This document shows positions 11,641-14,598 of a stretch of 14,598 nt of DNA, piece after piece. The position numbers and the translations under genes are program-made. The notes below the pieces were generated by a model. That model was not told where the DNA came from and searched no databases. It was given only the letters and a program-made list of their open reading frames with translations. Position 1 is the first letter of the stretch, and the number at the start of each line of letters is the position of its first letter. The DNA is from Actinotalea sp. (GTDB taxonomy: Bacteria; Actinomycetota; Actinomycetes; Actinomycetales; Cellulomonadaceae), in contig JACIXM010000493.1 in assembly GCA_014360395.1 (NCBI GenBank), positions 1 through 14,598 on the forward strand, in the 5' to 3' direction.

Positions 11641-13878
11641 CGCCCGCTGGGGCCGGGGCGCGTGCAGGCGGCGCGAGGGCCAGCCGCTGCGCGGACCCAC
11701 CAGGGTGAGCAGCGAGGGCACCAGCAGCGCCCGGACGACGAAGATGTCCAGGAGGATGCCGACGCCGAGCACGAAGCCGAGCTCCCGGAACGGCTGGAGC
11801 GGGACGAGGGCGAGCAGGCCGAAGCTCGCGGCCAGGGCCAGGCCCGCAGCGGTGATCGCGCGGGTCGACTGCGGCACGCCGATGGCCATCGCCTCGCGCA
11901 GGGTGCGACCGCGGGCGAGCTGCCAGACCCGCCCCACCGCGAAGATGTTGTAGTCCGAGCCCAGCGAGACGAGCAGCACGGAGGCGGCGAACGGGACGTA
12001 GAACGTCAGCCCGTCCTGGCCGAGGAGGCCCTGGAAGACGAGGACGGCGAGCCCCAGGGTCGCGCCGAGCGCGAGGAGCGTGGAGGCGAGCAGGTACAGC
12101 GGCGCGACGAAGGCCCGCAGGAAGATGACGAGCATGAGCAGGTTGACCGCGAGCGCCGCCAGCCCGATGCGCAGCAGGTCGTCGGTCGTCGCGCCCACGA
12201 TGCTCGCCGCGAGCGCCGTGTCCCCACCCAGGTAGGGGGTCGCGCCCTCCAGGCCCGCCTCCGCCGCGAGGTCGGGCAGGCGCTCCCGCAGCGCCCCCAG
12301 GTTCTCGATCGCGGTCGCCTCCAGCGGGGTGCTGTCGAGCACGACGAGGTAGCGGACCGCGTCCCCGCTCTCGGCCACGAGGACGCCGAGGTCGTCCGCC
12401 GCGGCCGCGTCGCCGGGGCCGATGACGCCCGCGACGCCGGGCTGCTCCCGCAGCGCGTCACCGAGCCGGACCACGCCGTCGTCGTCGCCGATGCCGTCGC
12501 CCTCCACGAGCAGCTCGGTGGGCGAGACGATGCCCGGGGCGAACCCGGCGCTCGCCGCGTCGGCGGCCCGGGAGACGCCGCTCTCCCCCGGGAGGGACTG
12601 GACGAAGCCGAGACCGAGGTCCAGGTGCCGGACCTGGGTCGCGGCGGCACCCAGACCCACGACGCAGACCACGGCGACCACGAGCGCCGAGCCCCGGGTC
12701 GTGACCGTCCGCGTCAGCAGGGACTCCCGCTGGCGGGCCGCCTCGCGCTCGACGGCGCGACGGGTGTCGCTGGGCCAGAACGCCTTCTGCCCGAGGACCG
12801 CCATGATCGCGGGGACCAGGGTGGTCGCGACGACGACGCCCGTCAGCACGGTGACCGCCAGCGCCGGGCCGAATCCGCGGAACAGCGACGAGCCGGCCAC
12901 GACCAGGGAGGCCGTCCCGGCCGCGACCGTGACGCCCGCGACGGTGACGATGGGGGTGAACGAGGCGGTGGCCAGACGGGCGGCCTCGAGACGGTCGTGG
13001 CCCTCGGCCAGCCGGTTGCGCAGGCCGGACAGGTAGAAGATGCAGTAGTCGGTCACGATGCCCAGCAGCAGGGCGATGATGAGCGGCCGCAGGTCCGCCG
13101 GCACGGCGATGTCCAGCGCCTCGGCGGCGGCGCCCGAGACCCCGAGCGTCACGCCGACGGCGGTCCCCACCGACACGAGCGTCACGGCCGGGGCTGCGAG
13201 CGACCGGAACGTGATCGCGACGACGCTCAGCACGGCGAGGAGCGTGACCGCCTCCACCACGTGGACGTACTCGTTGAGGACCCGCCCCTGGACGGCCCGG
13301 GCGGGCATCGAGCCGGTGACGCCCACGAAGGCGTCCTCGGGGTCGGTGAGCTGCTCCTCGGCGAACTGCTGGGCGATGTCCGTCTGCTGGAAGAAGCTCA
13401 GCGTGGGGTCGGCGAACAGGAACGTGACGACCGTCGTGTTCTCCTCCCCCGCCTCGGGGAAGGCGCCGGTGACGTTGGGCAGGGGGATCGCGCCGAGCAG
13501 CTCGGTGTCGTGCGCGCCCTGGTTGACCGCGATCCCGCGCAGGACCGCCTCGGCCTGCGCCAGCGGCGTCATGCCCTCGGCGTCGCGCTGGACCATGGCG
13601 ACCCGGCTGAGCAGCGGGAAGCCGAAGATCTCCGCGGACCGCTGCTCGGCCTCGAAGCTCGCGTCCTCGGCGCCGAGCGCCTCGAGGTCGTCGGCCGTCG
13701 TGCCCAGGGCGGGCAGGAAGACGCTGGCGGCGACGAGGGCGGCCACCCAGCCGACGATGACGAACCAGCGCAGCGTGACGACGGCCCGCGCGTAGCCGTA
13801 CCAGAGCCGCGAGCCGAGGCTGCGTCGCTCCTCCGCCACCGGACGGACGCGCCCGTCCTCGACCGTGGGCGCGCTCAT
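11632..13878 (-). CDS. MMPL family (RND superfamily) membrane transporter
   Basis: 748 aa, typical for MMPL proteins. Each half has one N-terminal helix, a large extracytoplasmic domain (about 58-205 and 430-585) and a block of five further helices, twelve in all. The proton-relay Asp-Tyr pairs of MmpL3-like proteins are both present: Asp277-Tyr278 in GIVTDYCIFYLSGLRNRL and Asp642-Tyr643 in SLGSDYNIFAVGRVWQLARG. Such proteins export lipids or other hydrophobic compounds, driven by the proton gradient. The ATG at 13878 overlaps the stop of the preceding gene by 4 bases, and no strong ribosome site lies directly before it, so translation is probably coupled. No lipid or polyketide biosynthesis genes are in the window, so the cargo is unknown. 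The start gives MSAPTVEDGRVRPVAEERRSL before the first helix; an open frame extends further upstream only as a shadow of the next gene. Confidence 0.92.
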   Translation of the reverse strand: MSAPTVEDGRVRPVAEERRSLGSRLWYGYARAVVTLRWFVIVGWVAALVAASVFLPALGTTADDLEALGAEDASFEAEQRSAEIFGFPLLSRVAMVQRDAEGMTPLAQAEAVLRGIAVNQGAHDTELLGAIPLPNVTGAFPEAGEENTTVVTFLFADPTLSFFQQTDIAQQFAEEQLTDPEDAFVGVTGSMPARAVQGRVLNEYVHVVEAVTLLAVLSVVAITFRSLAAPAVTLVSVGTAVGVTLGVSGAAAEALDIAVPADLRPLIIALLLGIVTDYCIFYLSGLRNRLAEGHDRLEAARLATASFTPIVTVAGVTVAAGTASLVVAGSSLFRGFGPALAVTVLTGVVVATTLVPAIMAVLGQKAFWPSDTRRAVEREAARQRESLLTRTVTTRGSALVVAVVCVVGLGAAATQVRHLDLGLGFVQSLPGESGVSRAADAASAGFAPGIVSPTELLVEGDGIGDDDGVVRLGDALREQPGVAGVIGPGDAAAADDLGVLVAESGDAVRYLVVLDSTPLEATAIENLGALRERLPDLAAEAGLEGATPYLGGDTALAASIVGATTDDLLRIGLAALAVNLLMLVIFLRAFVAPLYLLASTLLALGATLGLAVLVFQGLLGQDGLTFYVPFAASVLLVSLGSDYNIFAVGRVWQLARGRTLREAMAIGVPQSTRAITAAGLALAASFGLLALVPLQPFRELGFVLGVGILLDIFVVRALLVPSLLTLVGPRSGWPSRRLHAPRPQRAAA

Positions 13879-14420
13879 GGCGTCGGGGTGCTCGTCGGGG
13901 TCTCCTCCGGCGAGTCGTCCGTGGCGTCGTCGTCGGTGTCGTCCGTGTCGTCCGTCGCGTCGTCGGCAGCGTCGTCCGCACCGCCGGAGGCGTCCTGCTC
14001 CGCGAGGTCGAGGCACTCCTGGGACGAGGCCTCCGAGCCGGGCGTGGCGCTCTGCACGGCGCTGAGGGCCTCCTGGACGGTCCGGGCGTCCTGGTCACGG
14101 ATCCCGACGGCGATCTCGTCGAGGGCCTCGGTGAAGACCTGGTTGTACTCGGCCGACTCGACGCAGGCCTGCGGCACGGAGCCGGACGCGGTCCCGCCGG
14201 TGCTGCGCGGGGCCTCGGTCGGGGTCGGGGACGGCGACGGCGACGCCCCGAGCGCCTCCTGCGCGTCGCCGACCGTCGCGATCCCGACGCCGAGGAGCAC
14301 CACGGTCACCAGGCCCGTCAACGCCACCCCGAGGAGGAAGGCCAGGAGCACCGCCCCGAAGGACGTGCGCCGGCGCAGTCCCGGCCGGGCGTCGGGGTCC
14401 TCGGGCGCGTGCGTCGCCAC
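13875..14420 (-). CDS. membrane-anchored extracytoplasmic protein with acidic tail, function unknown
   Basis: 181 aa; I do not recognise the family. The layout is a basic cytoplasmic N-terminus (ARPGLRRRTSFG), one transmembrane helix at about 22-50, a Ser/Pro/Thr linker (about 60-80), a small helical domain with two cysteines (Cys86 in PQACVESAEYNQ and Cys136 in SQECLDLAEQ) that may form a disulfide, and an Asp/Thr-rich tail from about 148 ending PEETPTSTPTP. The positive charge before the helix puts the C-terminal part outside. GTG 14420 is preferred because AGGAGG lies 4 bases upstream; an upstream GTG at 14450 lacks such a site. The stop overlaps the MMPL start by 4 bases, so it may be an accessory subunit of that transporter. 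The acidic tail could bind cations or the cell wall, but that is speculation. Confidence 0.75.
   Translation of the reverse strand: MATHAPEDPDARPGLRRRTSFGAVLLAFLLGVALTGLVTVVLLGVGIATVGDAQEALGASPSPSPTPTEAPRSTGGTASGSVPQACVESAEYNQVFTEALDEIAVGIRDQDARTVQEALSAVQSATPGSEASSQECLDLAEQDASGGADDAADDATDDTDDTDDDATDDSPEETPTSTPTP
13914..13979. repeat. low-complexity GTCGTC-rich tract coding the Asp/Thr tail
   Basis: The nonamer GTCGTCCGT occurs exactly at 13914, 13938 and 13947 (the last two in tandem) amid further GTCGTC units. Read on the minus strand these give Thr-Asp-Asp repeats in the acidic tail of the membrane-anchored protein. Such tracts are prone to length change by slippage in steps that keep the frame. 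Confidence 0.7.
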
Positions 14421-14424
14421 CGGT

Positions 14425-14430
14425 CCTCCT
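14425..14430 (-). promoter_or_regulatory. ribosome binding site that decides the GTG start at 14420
   Basis: On the minus strand AGGAGG is followed by ACCG and then GTG. It is the only strong ribosome site near the beginning of this reading frame. Confidence 0.65.
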
Positions 14431-14480
14431 GTCGTCGCACCGGGGCGCACGGGGGATCCGGACGACCTCGGGTGCCAGTG

Positions 14481-14508
14481 ATGCTAGGGACTGCCCGGCG
14501 CGCCGCAA
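14481..14508 (-). promoter_or_regulatory. sigma-70-like promoter of the membrane protein-MMPL operon
   Basis: On the minus strand TTGCGG (-35, 14503-14508) and TAGCAT (-10, 14481-14486) are separated by 16 bp. Transcription would start near 14474, giving a leader of about 54 bases before GTG 14420. The TAGCAT box stands out in otherwise GC-only sequence. Confidence 0.55.
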
Positions 14509-14524
14509 CCGGACGACGGGCCGC

Positions 14525-14545
14525 CGCCCGGTCCCGACCCGGGCG
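14525..14545. repeat. 7-bp inverted repeat upstream of the promoter
   Basis: CGCCCGG (14525-14531) and CCGGGCG (14539-14545) can form a stem with a 7-base loop. It lies between the promoter and the larger inverted repeat. It may be a terminator for a gene entering from beyond the right edge, or chance GC pairing. Confidence 0.35.
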
Positions 14546-14589
14546 CTGACCAGAGCGGTCGCCGCTGTGCGGCCGTCACCGTGGTCAGC
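14545..14589. repeat. 8-bp inverted repeat with nested small palindrome
   Basis: GCTGACCA (14545-14552) and TGGTCAGC (14582-14589) are perfect inverted copies separated by 29 bases. Inside them lies a second stem, AGCGG-TCG-CCGCT (14554-14566). This is the less GC-biased part of the 178-bp region upstream of the last gene, so the match is less likely to be chance. It could be a terminator structure for an off-window gene (a minus-strand TGA falls in the right arm at 14585-14587) or an operator. Confidence 0.5.
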
Positions 14590-14598
14590 CGAACAGGC

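Noticed and set aside
11662..14481. 939-aa open frame on the plus strand
   Set aside because: It is antisense to the MMPL operon, where every domain and motif is in the minus-strand frame. Its composition is Arg/Gly/Asp/Gln-rich, as expected of a GC-rich shadow frame.

Overview
The window is 14.6 kb of very GC-rich DNA (C or G at nearly every third codon position) with GTG starts, 4-base ATGA gene overlaps and long antisense open frames. This fits a high-GC actinobacterium. The gene types (actinobacterial-type assimilatory nitrate reductase, an MMPL exporter, a CPYWGC-type flavoprotein) agree. A Cellulomonas-like member of the Micrococcales is a reasonable guess, but no rRNA or other marker gene is present to prove it.

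Layout: (1) 1-1048, minus strand, the N-terminal three quarters of a flavin disulfide oxidoreductase that runs off the left edge. (2) 1166-3280, plus strand, a YyaL/DUF255 thioredoxin-domain protein divergent from it, followed by a GC hairpin and a 15-bp tandem duplication. (3) 3465-8733, plus strand, a tight three-gene nitrate assimilation operon: NarK transporter, molybdopterin nitrate reductase and NasB-type electron-transfer flavoprotein, joined by ATGA-type overlaps. Upstream of narK lies a phased array of AC half-sites that looks like a GlnR operator. (4) 8786-10362, plus strand, a small lipoprotein resembling one lobe of a family 3 solute-binding protein, overlapping a cation diffusion facilitator with an altered metal site. 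(5) 10491-11621, plus strand, an NDH-2/AIF-like flavoprotein. (6) 11632-14420, minus strand and convergent with it, an overlapping pair: a membrane-anchored protein with an acidic tail, then an MMPL transporter. A good sigma-70-like promoter lies upstream of that pair.

The nitrate genes form a coherent pathway. NarK brings nitrate in; NasB passes NADH electrons through FAD and a BFD-type [2Fe-2S] centre to NasC; NasC reduces nitrate to nitrite at a Mo-bis-MGD site. No nitrite reductase is encoded here, so nitrite must be handled by genes outside the window. The rest looks like separate small units for redox and envelope functions. Nothing in the window is a mobile element, RNA gene or CRISPR array. 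The least ordinary unit is the one-lobe lipoprotein plus non-canonical CDF pair. The most useful regulatory observation is the putative GlnR array.
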